Assembly (NCBI GenBank): GCA_003695745.1
Contig: RFHW01000077.1
Location: forward strand, 1 to 7,249
Direction: 5' to 3'
Length of the DNA stretch: 7,249 bases
DNA from: Methanobacteriota archaeon
Lineage (GTDB): Archaea > Hydrothermarchaeota > Hydrothermarchaeia > Hydrothermarchaeales > SZUA-236
A program made the translations under genes and the position numbers. This document shows positions 1 through 5,168 of the stretch, piece by piece. The stretch's first letter is position 1; each line of letters opens with the position of its first letter. The notes under the pieces are model-generated. The model was not told the origin of the DNA and ran no database searches. It saw only the letters and a program-made list of their open reading frames with translations.

Positions 1-1418
1 CTCTTCACCCTGATATCCACGATGATGGGCTGCTCCACAACCTCCCCCACAACAAGGGCCACACCGGGCTGGAGCTGCTTGATCTCATCCTCAAGGTCGT
101 TTGAAAATCCCTCGATGGACTGGCTTATGGCCCGCAGGTCATTGGGATTTGTGATCTTGAGTATGAGCTGGGTGTTGCACTGGCTCAGCACATTCTTGTC
201 AATCCTTGCAGGACGCTGGGAGACCACGCAGAGGCCGATGCCGAACTTACGCCCCTCGCTTGCAATGGTGCGCAGGATCTTGGATGAGATGGCCTTGGAA
301 AGCCCTCTTTCAGGACAGAAGTTATGGGCCTCCTCAACAAGGAGCAGCATGGGCATGAGCTCGCCCCTCTTCCTCGCCTCGAACAGGGCGGTGGCAATGC
401 TCATTACAATGAGCTGCTGTATCTCAGGCTGGGTGCCCTTGAGGTTGATAATGGATGTCATACCCTCCTGCACAAGGTCCTCCATCCGCGTGGGTGTGCC
501 TTCAAAGACCCTGCTGTCCCGAAGCGCCTCAAGATTGGTTATGAGATTCCACTTTGAGCGGCTCTCGCTCTCCTGCACGATGTGGATCAGGTCATCAATG
601 GAATAGGTGCCGTAGCCCTTGGCGATCTTGATGCTCTCAAAGAGAATGGCCTTCTGCGATGAGGGGATCCTCGTTGGCAGCGCCTCTATGAGGTCGCGGG
701 GCGAGAGGCTTGTGAAGTCCAGGACAAACTTGCGATCCGCATCCGGGTTTATGTCCAGATAGGGTGTGAACTCAACTATGTTGGGATAGCCCTTGGGAGA
801 GACCTTGAACTTATCCATCAGCTCAAGCTCCCGCGGATTCTCATTCGGCCTTTTCAAAGAGGCATATTCGCCGTGGGGATCGATGATAACCGTGGGTATG
901 CCCTTCTCCAGAAGCTCCTCGATCAAAACACCCACCGTATAGGACTTGCCCGCGCCTGTCTTGGCCAGCACAGACACGTGCTTCTGGAAGAGCTTGTTCG
1001 GGTTCAGATACACCGGCGTCCCCTTATGCCCGTCAAGGAGCCCCAGATAGATGCCTGTGCTCTTGTCCCTGAACCCAAGGGAGCGCCTGATGAGCTGGCT
1101 GTCAGCGGCATAGACCTTCTGCCCGGGCTTGAAGGGGATCTTCGGGGACATGAGCATCCCCTTCTCGTCAATGTAGCCTATGATCTTTGCAGTGGCGATC
1201 CGCCGTTCAGAGTCCAGCGCCTTCTCCTTCTTCAAACCAGAGAGGGTGTAAAGCTCGTTGGATATCCTGATAGAGGTGATCTGCGAGAGGACCCACCCGT
1301 AGTTCTCATGGTCTATCTTCACATAGGCGCCCTTGGACACATCAGAGCCCTCCTTCAAAAGGAAGTTGAAATCCCGATGACCAACTTCCCCGAATATCAG
1401 GCCTATCTCCTCTGCCAT
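1..1418 (-). CDS. herA: HerA-type DNA helicase/translocase ATPase, 3' end missing
   Basis: Hexameric FtsK/HerA-superfamily ATPase that in archaea works with the nuclease NurA and with Mre11-Rad50 in DNA end resection during recombinational repair. The 472 visible residues start with a beta-rich HAS-barrel-like region (about 1-140). The Walker A loop AKTGAGKS follows at 152-159, a DPHGEY motif near 180, and a Walker B strand LLLVEEAHNF with the acidic pair E362-E363. Next come SEGRKFGIGL and VVSQRPARID, typical of HerA. The reading frame is open to base 1, so the C-terminus and stop lie outside the window. I chose the ATG at 1418 because a GGTGATG ribosome-binding site sits just before it and a TATA box lies about 55 bases upstream. 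HerA-like ATPases also occur in phage-defence systems, but the full N-terminal barrel and housekeeping context favour the repair protein. Whether nurA, mre11 or rad50 follows cannot be seen here. Confidence 0.93.
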   Translation of the reverse strand, partial: MAEEIGLIFGEVGHRDFNFLLKEGSDVSKGAYVKIDHENYGWVLSQITSIRISNELYTLSGLKKEKALDSERRIATAKIIGYIDEKGMLMSPKIPFKPGQKVYAADSQLIRRSLGFRDKSTGIYLGLLDGHKGTPVYLNPNKLFQKHVSVLAKTGAGKSYTVGVLIEELLEKGIPTVIIDPHGEYASLKRPNENPRELELMDKFKVSPKGYPNIVEFTPYLDINPDADRKFVLDFTSLSPRDLIEALPTRIPSSQKAILFESIKIAKGYGTYSIDDLIHIVQESESRSKWNLITNLEALRDSRVFEGTPTRMEDLVQEGMTSIINLKGTQPEIQQLIVMSIATALFEARKRGELMPMLLLVEEAHNFCPERGLSKAISSKILRTIASEGRKFGIGLCVVSQRPARIDKNVLSQCNTQLILKITNPNDLRAISQSIEGFSNDLEDEIKQLQPGVALVVGEVVEQPIIVDIRVK

Positions 1419-1471
1419 ATCATCACCATTTTTTCAGGAACCAATAATGAGAGATTTTTCCCTGAGGTGCC

Positions 1472-1479
1472 CATATAAA
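1472..1479 (-). promoter_or_regulatory. TATA box of herA
   Basis: On the minus strand the sequence reads TTTATATG, preceded by the purine-rich GGGAAGG that could act as a BRE. A start about 25 bases downstream would give an RNA beginning near 1450 and a leader of about 30 nt carrying the GGTGATG ribosome-binding site. Position and sequence fit an archaeal promoter. The start site itself is inferred. Confidence 0.65.
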
Positions 1480-1558
1480 CCTTCCCCTTATTTTCTGAAG
1501 AATCAAGCGTTTCACTTTGGCCGGCACGGATGATCCCCTAAAATAAAGTGAAGAAAAT

Positions 1559-1566
1559 CTTATTAA
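1559..1566 (+). promoter_or_regulatory. TATA-like box of the small membrane-protein gene
   Basis: CTTATTAA lies 23-30 bases before the ATG at 1589, in an otherwise purine-rich stretch. This spacing would place the RNA start at or next to the start codon. That fits a leaderless mRNA and the absence of a ribosome-binding site before the ATG. The match to a TATA consensus is imperfect. Confidence 0.45.
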
Positions 1567-1588
1567 CGCGGCAGGTCTTTTCCGGTCC

Positions 1589-1786
1589 ATGGATGAAAGA
1601 AGTGAGAAGACCATTGGGCTAGTGCTCATCCTCTTCGGCGTCTCCATGTGGGAGATACTGCCGCCAAGAGGGCTCTCCTTCAACACAGTCCTCCTGATCC
1701 ACATGAGCCTTGTGCTCCCCGGCGTTTACCTCTTCGAAAAACCCATGATAAAATACCTCTGCTACAGGATAAAAGGCGGGAAATGA
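1589..1786 (+). CDS. small two-span membrane protein, unrecognised
   Basis: This 65-residue protein is not one I recognise. It has a charged N-terminus (MDERSEK), a first hydrophobic stretch at about residues 8-24 (TIGLVLILFGVSMWEIL), a short polar turn with PPRG, and a second hydrophobic stretch at about 34-49 (VLLIHMSLVLPGVYLF). The tail is basic (YRIKGGK). Two helices with a positive C-terminal end suggest a small hairpin protein of the cytoplasmic membrane, probably with both ends inside. No catalytic motif is visible. A TATA-like box at leaderless spacing supports it as a real gene. It is divergent from herA with 170 bp between them and has no close downstream partner. It could still be a chance open frame. 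Confidence 0.55.
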   Translation: MDERSEKTIGLVLILFGVSMWEILPPRGLSFNTVLLIHMSLVLPGVYLFEKPMIKYLCYRIKGGK

Positions 1787-2004
1787 GCAGGCCACCGCAG
1801 AGCATCCACCCACTTTAAATCGGAACGCTTCCCATTCCCTCCTTTAGTGATGGGAAATCGTTGCAAAAGCGCGGTCGAAAAATCCACCTTTTTAGCCTCG
1901 CTCTAATCCCGAATGGAATGTACGAGCTCAGGCAAAAATCCGGGCCAAAAAAGGATTTGGAGATTCGGCCGAATGGGAGAATCGGGTTTTCTTTTTAGTG
2001 CGGG
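1787..2004. other. intergenic stretch with no supported gene
   Basis: I see no convincing coding frame here. The stretch holds a hairpin with 7-bp arms (TTCCCAT at 1829-1835, ATGGGAA at 1850-1856), an AT-rich ACTTTAAAT at 1812-1820 that resembles a TATA box on either strand, and a weaker AAATCC/GGATTT pairing around 1937-1965. Plus-strand T-rich tracts begin at 1987. It could be the 3' untranslated region of the small membrane-protein gene or hold a small RNA, but nothing identifies a known RNA family. Confidence 0.4.
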
Positions 2005-2028
2005 TTTTTCTTTTTCATAAAAGAAAAA
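2005..2028. terminator. symmetric T-tract inverted repeat, likely two-way terminator
   Basis: A perfect 10-bp inverted repeat (TTTTTCTTTT, a 4-base spacer, AAAAGAAAAA) presents T-rich tracts on both strands. Archaeal RNA polymerase terminates at oligo-T, so plus-strand transcription from the small membrane-protein gene and minus-strand transcription leaving the tRNA could both end here. On the minus strand the T-run begins one or two bases after the tRNA 3' end, as expected for a tRNA terminator. A second plus-strand T-run lies at 1987-1996. Confidence 0.65.
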
Positions 2029-2030
2029 AG

Positions 2031-2115
2031 CGCGGGGGACGGGATTTGAACCCGTGTCATCCATTGGATGACTGGCTTAGCAGGCCAGCGCCATACCGGG
2101 CTTGGCTACCCCCGC
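2031..2115 (-). tRNA. tRNA-Ser (anticodon GCU, reads AGC/AGU)
   Basis: The minus strand folds into a complete class II tRNA of 85 nt. The acceptor stem GCGGGGG pairs with CCCCCGC, followed by discriminator G as in serine tRNAs. The anticodon stem CTGGC/GCCAG encloses loop CTGCTAA, giving anticodon GCT. A long variable arm (TCATCC/GGATGA) identifies the serine class, and the T arm is ACGGG-TTCAAAT-CCCGT. The 3' CCA is not encoded and no intron is present. The gene starts 18 nt after the SRP RNA end. No TATA box sits at the right distance upstream, since that position falls inside the GC-rich SRP RNA, so it is probably processed from a joint SRP RNA-tRNA transcript. Confidence 0.97.
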
Positions 2116-2133
2116 ATATTTTTTTGATTGTTT

Positions 2134-2448
2134 GGCGGACGGGTCAAATGATGGACATCGCCCTATGACTACGGTTGTTCCTGTGCTGGCTCGGTCCCGC
2201 TACCCTGCAAGCGCCGAGATGTCTTGTCTGCCGCTGCTCCCTTCCGGGCCTGACGGGTTCAACAAGTAAGAACATCCTTTCAGGCCCTTCGGCCTGAGGG
2301 ATGTTTCCACCGGCCCTGCAGGACGAGACTTCTGCGCCTGCGCAGGGGCCGTGGGCCATAGGGGTGGATGCCGCTCATTTGACTTCGGCCTCTGCATATA
2401 GGCGATTTCAGATTACAGGGAACGCCTAGCTCCCCGGCCTAGTCCGCC
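2134..2448 (-). ncRNA. signal recognition particle 7S RNA
   Basis: RNA scaffold of the archaeal SRP, which binds SRP54 and SRP19 and directs membrane and secreted proteins to the translocon. The terminal helix is GGCGGAC at the 5' end with GTCCGCC at the 3' end; these set the boundaries and give about 315 nt, close to the usual archaeal length. Helix 8, the SRP54 site, is at about 2234-2254 with the conserved GGCCCGGAAGGGAGCAGC core and GGAA tetraloop. Helix 6, the SRP19 site, is at 2281-2296 with CAGGCC-GAAG-GGCCTG, where the GAAG loop fits GNAR. The 5' domain carries the CCTGTAA motif typical of archaeal Alu-like domains. It starts 6 nt after the thiolase stop codon and is followed by tRNA-Ser with no T-tract between. 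Short open frames across it are shadows. Confidence 0.96.
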
Positions 2449-2454
2449 GGTTAC

Positions 2455-3372
2455 CTAATTGGTCTCGCTCATTTTTATTTTTATCTCTTCTGTTAGTTCG
2501 CATGCCCTGCAGATATTGCGCGCCGTTGCCTGTCCGCAGATGGTGCAGGCGCCTAGGGCGCCCTCCTCTGGAAGGTGCTGTTTTGTGATTCTTTCCCACC
2601 CTTTTACTATGGAGAATTTTATGCCGGGGTGCTCTGACTCCATGTTGTTGAGAAAGTCCCTTACAGGTGTTCTGTAGCCTGTCTTTGCGTAGGGACACTG
2701 GGCGTGGGAGAAGTGGAGTTTGTTCAGGAGGGCGTAGAGCATGACCTCTTTTTCAGGGAGCCTTGAGAGCGGTTTTACCCTCTTTATCATCGTCTGTGAG
2801 CCTGTGCTGCCATTAAGCCTGTGGAGGCGCTCCATATCGCCTGTTAGGTAGTTCATGAGAATGGCCTGTGCCTCATCGTCCAGGTTATGTCCTGTTGCAA
2901 GGGCGTCTGCTCCCAGTTCTCTTGCGGTGGTTTCAAGGAGCCTTCTTCTGAAGACGCCGCAGTATGTGCATGGCTTGTGCTGTCCTTTGTTGCTGATCCT
3001 GTCAAGGCTGTATCCGATTTCCTCTTCAAAGGAGACTGTGCGCAGGGGCACCCCCAGCTCCTTGCAGTTCCTTTTTGCTGACTCAAGTCCGGGGTCCTTG
3101 TATCCTGCTATCCCCTCGTCAACGGTGATCGCCTGGAGCTCTATGCCCCTTTCTCCTGCTATGCTGTGGAGCACGTGGAGGAGGACGGTGCTGTCTTTCC
3201 CTCCTGAAATGGCGGCGGCGATCCTCTCACCGCGCCGCATCATCTTATATTTCCAGATGGTGTCCGTTACCTTTCTCTCAAAGTATCTGTTGAAGCATGT
3301 TGCGCAGAACCTCTGCCCGCTGTATCTCCTGTGATAGACCGCTTTTTTCCCGCAGGCGCATTTCATTGTCAT
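2455..3372 (-). CDS. tRNA 2-thiouridine synthase, TtuA/Ncs6 (CTU1) family
   Basis: This 305-aa enzyme adenylates a uridine in tRNA and replaces its C2 oxygen with sulfur. The N-terminal zinc site is C5, C7, C23, C26. The PP-loop ATP-binding motif SGGKDS is at 56-61 and GHNLDDEAQ at 161-169. C135 and C138 (PCTYCG) with C226 (QCPYAK) match the three cysteines that hold the [4Fe-4S] cluster in TtuA-type enzymes. A C-terminal zinc site is C276, C279, C288, C291. The start codon overlaps the stop of the ubiquitin-like carrier gene as ATGA, implying coupled translation and that the carrier is its sulfur donor; an ATG two codons later is an alternative. TtuA modifies U54 and Ncs6/NcsA modifies U34; sequence alone does not let me choose. 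The closing codons also carry the likely SRP RNA promoter. Confidence 0.92.
   Translation of the reverse strand: MTMKCACGKKAVYHRRYSGQRFCATCFNRYFERKVTDTIWKYKMMRRGERIAAAISGGKDSTVLLHVLHSIAGERGIELQAITVDEGIAGYKDPGLESAKRNCKELGVPLRTVSFEEEIGYSLDRISNKGQHKPCTYCGVFRRRLLETTARELGADALATGHNLDDEAQAILMNYLTGDMERLHRLNGSTGSQTMIKRVKPLSRLPEKEVMLYALLNKLHFSHAQCPYAKTGYRTPVRDFLNNMESEHPGIKFSIVKGWERITKQHLPEEGALGACTICGQATARNICRACELTEEIKIKMSETN
2471..2480 (-). promoter_or_regulatory. TATA-like promoter of SRP RNA inside the thiolase gene
   Basis: The minus strand reads AAATAAAAAT at 23-32 bases before the SRP RNA 5' end, the expected TATA spacing. The box lies within the last codons of the thiolase gene (around IKIKM), which are strikingly A-rich compared with the rest of the gene. 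SRP RNA must be made in large amounts, so its own promoter is plausible even though it sits directly behind the protein gene. Confidence 0.55.
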
Positions 3373-3560
3373 CCCCCTGACACCACCGGAAGGAGCCGCA
3401 CCTCATCTCCATCGGCCAGTTCGGTCTCCTCTGGGGATATCTCCCTGTTCACAACGACGATGACCGTCTCTCTGGCCACATTCAGCTGTTTTAGCAGCTC
3501 CTCTACTGTGGCCTCCCTGCCGGCGAGGTGGATCTCCCGGTTGTTGACATTCACTTTCAT
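3369..3560 (-). CDS. ubiquitin-like sulfur carrier (ThiS/MoaD/TtuB/SAMP type)
   Basis: This 63-residue protein is predicted to be a beta-grasp fold. It has an opening beta hairpin (KVNVNNREIHL), a helix (ATVEELLKQLN), strands VIVVVNREI and DEVRLLPVV, and it ends in SGG. The C-terminal di-glycine is the part that is adenylated and thiocarboxylated by an E1-like enzyme before sulfur is handed to a partner. There is no cysteine. The fold alone does not separate molybdopterin, thiamine and tRNA-thiolation carriers. The 4-base ATGA overlap with the following thiolase gene points strongly to tRNA thiolation, as with TtuB or SAMP2. I chose the ATG at 3560; an in-frame GTG at 3569 would add three residues. 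No ribosome-binding site precedes either. An A6 run at 3586-3591 (minus strand) may be a weak promoter, or it is read through from RNase P RNA. Confidence 0.88.
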   Translation of the reverse strand: MKVNVNNREIHLAGREATVEELLKQLNVARETVIVVVNREISPEETELADGDEVRLLPVVSGG

Positions 3561-3591
3561 GGCGTTCACACTGGGCCTGAGTCAGTTTTTT

Positions 3592-3951
3592 GGCGTGCCG
3601 TGAGTAACCCGCCTTCTGTTCAAAAGTCGCAAAGCACCTTGGCCTGCGATCCTTTTGCGGCACCATTCATCTGAGCGCCCTACCACCTGCCTCTTGCAGA
3701 AGGGTCATCGGCAGCCTGTTTGGGCTTGCATCCCCGAGGGTGACAGTTTCACTTTCCCAAAAAGCCCTTTCAGACTCTCGTCATCATCAACCTGGATTGG
3801 CTTTGGGAAATGTCTTTTCTGCGTCAGAGCCTGCCTTCTCAGGCATCTTTCCGGGTTTCTGCACGATGGGCGGAGTTTCCTCCCTTTAATTCGCCGAGGC
3901 GAATCATTTAAAAGCTCTCGCTTTTAAGGGTTAGGTGCCCTACGGCTCGCC
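3592..3951 (-). ncRNA. rnpB: RNase P RNA, archaeal type-A-like
   Basis: Catalytic RNA that removes 5' leaders from pre-tRNAs. The conserved blocks are read on the minus strand in the right order: GGGAGGAAACTCCGCCC (CR-I, 3868-3885), GATGCAAGCCCAAACAGGC (CR-IV, 3714-3735), AGATGAATGG (3663-3672) and GAACAGAAGG (CR-V, 3612-3621). Helix P1 is made by GGCGAGCCGT at the 5' end and ACGGCACGCC at the 3' end, nine pairs out of ten, continued by TAACCC/GGGTTA; this sets the ends and gives about 360 nt. CCGCC next to CR-I can pair with GGCGG next to CR-V as P4. P2 (CCCTT/AAGGG) leads into two adjacent hairpins where one P3 helix is usual. The predicted 5' end lies about 26 bases from a TATA box. The ubiquitin-like carrier gene starts 31 bases downstream. 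Small open frames here are chance. Confidence 0.94.
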
Positions 3952-3974
3952 ACAGAGAAATCTAGAGGAGTTAA

Positions 3975-3990
3975 CATATAAAAAATTTAT
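3975..3990. promoter_or_regulatory. shared divergent TATA region, RNase P RNA and taw1
   Basis: One AT-rich block is the only TATA-like sequence in the 60-bp gap between the two genes. On the minus strand it reads TTTATATG (3982-3975), identical to the herA box, and its centre is about 26 bases from the RNase P RNA 5' end. On the plus strand CATATAAAAAA lies about 26-30 bases before the taw1 start region, implying a nearly leaderless mRNA. Two polymerases could hardly bind at once, so the two genes may compete. Confidence 0.6.
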
Positions 3991-4011
3991 CAACAGGAAG
4001 GTTGCCCGTGC

Positions 4012-4920
4012 ATGATGGATGAAGATATAAGAAGGCTTCTCAGGTCCCAGGGATATCATCTGGTGGGCTCTCACTCCGCGGTCAAGGGATGCCACTGGCT
4101 GAAGGAGAGCCTTGTCCGTGGACGGGAGTGCTATAAGGCCCGCTTCTACGGCATATCCTCCCATCGCTGTCTTCAGATGACGCCGGCTGTGGCGTGGTGC
4201 CAGCACAGATGCATCTTCTGCTGGCGGCCCATAGAGCACACCCTTGGCTGTGAGATAACCGGCGATGTTGATGAGCCCGCCCATATTGTGGAGGGGGCGG
4301 TGGAGGAGCAGAAGAGGATCGTCAGCGGCTACTGGGGGCATCAATGGGCTGATAAGGGGAAGCTAAAGGAGGCCTTTGAGCCAAGGCACGTGGCGATATC
4401 CCTTGCCGGTGAGCCCACCACCTACCCCTATATTGCCGAGCTCATAGAGAGGTTTAAAGACCGGGGGATGACCACCTTTCTTGTGACGAACGGGCAGAAC
4501 CCTGAGAGGCTCGCCCATGTGAGGCCTACCCAGCTGTATCTCTCTCTCATCGCCTATGACCGCGACCTTTACAAAAGGATCAACGCGCCTCAGCTTCCAG
4601 GTGGCTGGGAGCGGCTCAACGAAAGCCTTGAGGTCTTCAGAGACAACCCCTCCAGGAAGGTGATCCGAATAACCCTTGTGCGGGGCTATAATCTGGAGAG
4701 GCCGGAGCTGTTCGCGCCTTTCATCGAGCGGGCCGAGCCAGATTTCATCGAGCCAAAGGGATATGTTCATGTGGGTTATTCGAGGAGAAGGCTTAACAGG
4801 GGCGATATGCCTTCTCTGGAGGAGGTTTTGGAATTTTCAAGGCGTCTTGCAGCTGCGACCGGCTATTCCATCAGGGATCACTCGCCAGAGAGCAAGGTGG
4901 CTCTTTTAGAGAAAAAATAG
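4012..4920 (+). CDS. taw1: 4-demethylwyosine synthase (radical SAM, archaeal TYW1)
   Basis: This 302-aa radical-SAM enzyme condenses the N1-methylguanosine at position 37 of tRNA-Phe with pyruvate to form the tricyclic base imG-14, first tricyclic step towards wyosine derivatives. The radical-SAM motif CQHRCIFC gives C63, C67 and C70 for the SAM-binding [4Fe-4S] cluster. C27 (KGCHW), C40 (RECYKARFYG) and C53 (SHRCLQM) are the set that binds the second cluster in archaeal TYW1. SLAGEPTTYP near 130 is the SAM-contact segment, and FIEPKGYVHVGYSRRRL near 245 is a family signature. Length is usual, without the flavodoxin domain of the eukaryotic protein. Two ATGs lie in tandem (4012, 4015), and starting at the second shifts the numbering by one. 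AGGAAGG at 3995-4001 is too far upstream for a clear ribosome-binding site, so initiation may be leaderless. Confidence 0.95.
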   Translation: MMDEDIRRLLRSQGYHLVGSHSAVKGCHWLKESLVRGRECYKARFYGISSHRCLQMTPAVAWCQHRCIFCWRPIEHTLGCEITGDVDEPAHIVEGAVEEQKRIVSGYWGHQWADKGKLKEAFEPRHVAISLAGEPTTYPYIAELIERFKDRGMTTFLVTNGQNPERLAHVRPTQLYLSLIAYDRDLYKRINAPQLPGGWERLNESLEVFRDNPSRKVIRITLVRGYNLERPELFAPFIERAEPDFIEPKGYVHVGYSRRRLNRGDMPSLEEVLEFSRRLAAATGYSIRDHSPESKVALLEKK

Positions 4921-4933
4921 ATGGTTGCAAAAC

Positions 4934-4940
4934 TTTTTTT
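4934..4940 (+). terminator. oligo-T terminator after taw1
   Basis: Seven T residues follow 14 bases after the taw1 stop codon, in an AT-rich stretch without a stem-loop. Archaeal transcription commonly ends at such runs. A TATA-like box for the next gene follows within 30 bases, which supports separate transcription of the two genes. Confidence 0.5.
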
Positions 4941-4969
4941 AAAATTGTTGTGTCGCTTCAGAAAAAAGG

Positions 4970-4977
4970 TATTTAAA
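4970..4977 (+). promoter_or_regulatory. TATA box of the 37-aa membrane-protein gene
   Basis: TATTTAAA lies 34-41 bases before the ATG at 5011. A start about 25 bases downstream, near 5000, leaves a leader of about 10 nt that includes AGGTG at 5001-5005, well placed as a ribosome-binding site. Box, leader and binding site together define this start codon and argue against an upstream in-frame ATG at 4921. Confidence 0.6.
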
Positions 4978-5010
4978 GGCCTTTTGACAACTATTTTTTC
5001 AGGTGTAAAA

Positions 5011-5124
5011 ATGAGCGCAGGATACGTGGAAACGATAGTCACCGCAGGGCTCTACCTGGCGCTGGGAACATGCTTCGCATACCTCCTTGCCGTAACACTC
5101 AAAGCAGGAAAAACCAGCCACTGA
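5011..5124 (+). CDS. 37-aa single-span membrane protein, unrecognised
   Basis: I do not recognise this peptide. It begins MSAGYVETIV, has one hydrophobic helix at about residues 8-31 (including LYLALGTCFAYLLAVTL) with a single cysteine, and ends in the basic tail KAGKTSH. The positive end suggests an outside N-terminus and inside C-terminus in the cytoplasmic membrane. Size and shape resemble small accessory subunits of membrane complexes, but nothing ties it to one. Its own TATA box and an AGGTG ribosome-binding site five bases before the ATG make a real gene likely. It lies between taw1 on the same strand and the convergent rpa gene, 44 bases from the rpa stop. The frame is open back to 4921, but that extension is a lysine-rich translation of the promoter region. 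Confidence 0.6.
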   Translation: MSAGYVETIVTAGLYLALGTCFAYLLAVTLKAGKTSH

Positions 5125-5154
5125 ACAGCAGCATTTGAATCTGAGCCGGCAGTC

Positions 5155-5166
5155 AACAGGCCTGTT
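5155..5166. repeat. 12-bp perfect palindrome between convergent genes
   Basis: AACAGGCCTGTT is a perfect palindrome in the 44-bp gap between the 37-aa gene and rpa, followed on the plus strand by further T residues (TTTTC). With no loop it cannot form a normal hairpin. It may contribute to ending plus-strand transcription or bind a dimeric protein, or it may be chance. Confidence 0.3.
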
Positions 5167-5168
5167 TT

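Noticed and set aside
22..606. A plus-strand open frame of 194 codons.
   Set aside because: It is antisense to herA, whose motifs (Walker A and B, SQRPARID) are unmistakable. The product is serine-rich, as expected of a shadow frame.
1848..1900. GTGATGG resembling a box C of an archaeal C/D guide RNA.
   Set aside because: No CTGA box D or D' follows at the right spacing on the plus strand, and the motif deviates from the RTGATGA consensus.
2144..2397. Two short minus-strand frames of 65-71 codons.
   Set aside because: They fall inside SRP RNA, whose helices 6 and 8 and closing stem account for the sequence.
3655..4344. Open frames on both strands over 3655-3927 and 3940-4344.
   Set aside because: The first lies in RNase P RNA, which explains the sequence conservation. 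The second is antisense to taw1 and its promoter. Neither has protein-like composition.
4921..5010. An upstream in-frame ATG directly after the taw1 stop that would lengthen the 37-aa protein to 67 aa.
   Set aside because: The extension translates the T-tract and TATA box, is lysine/leucine low-complexity, and is bypassed by a good AGGTG site and ATG at 5011.
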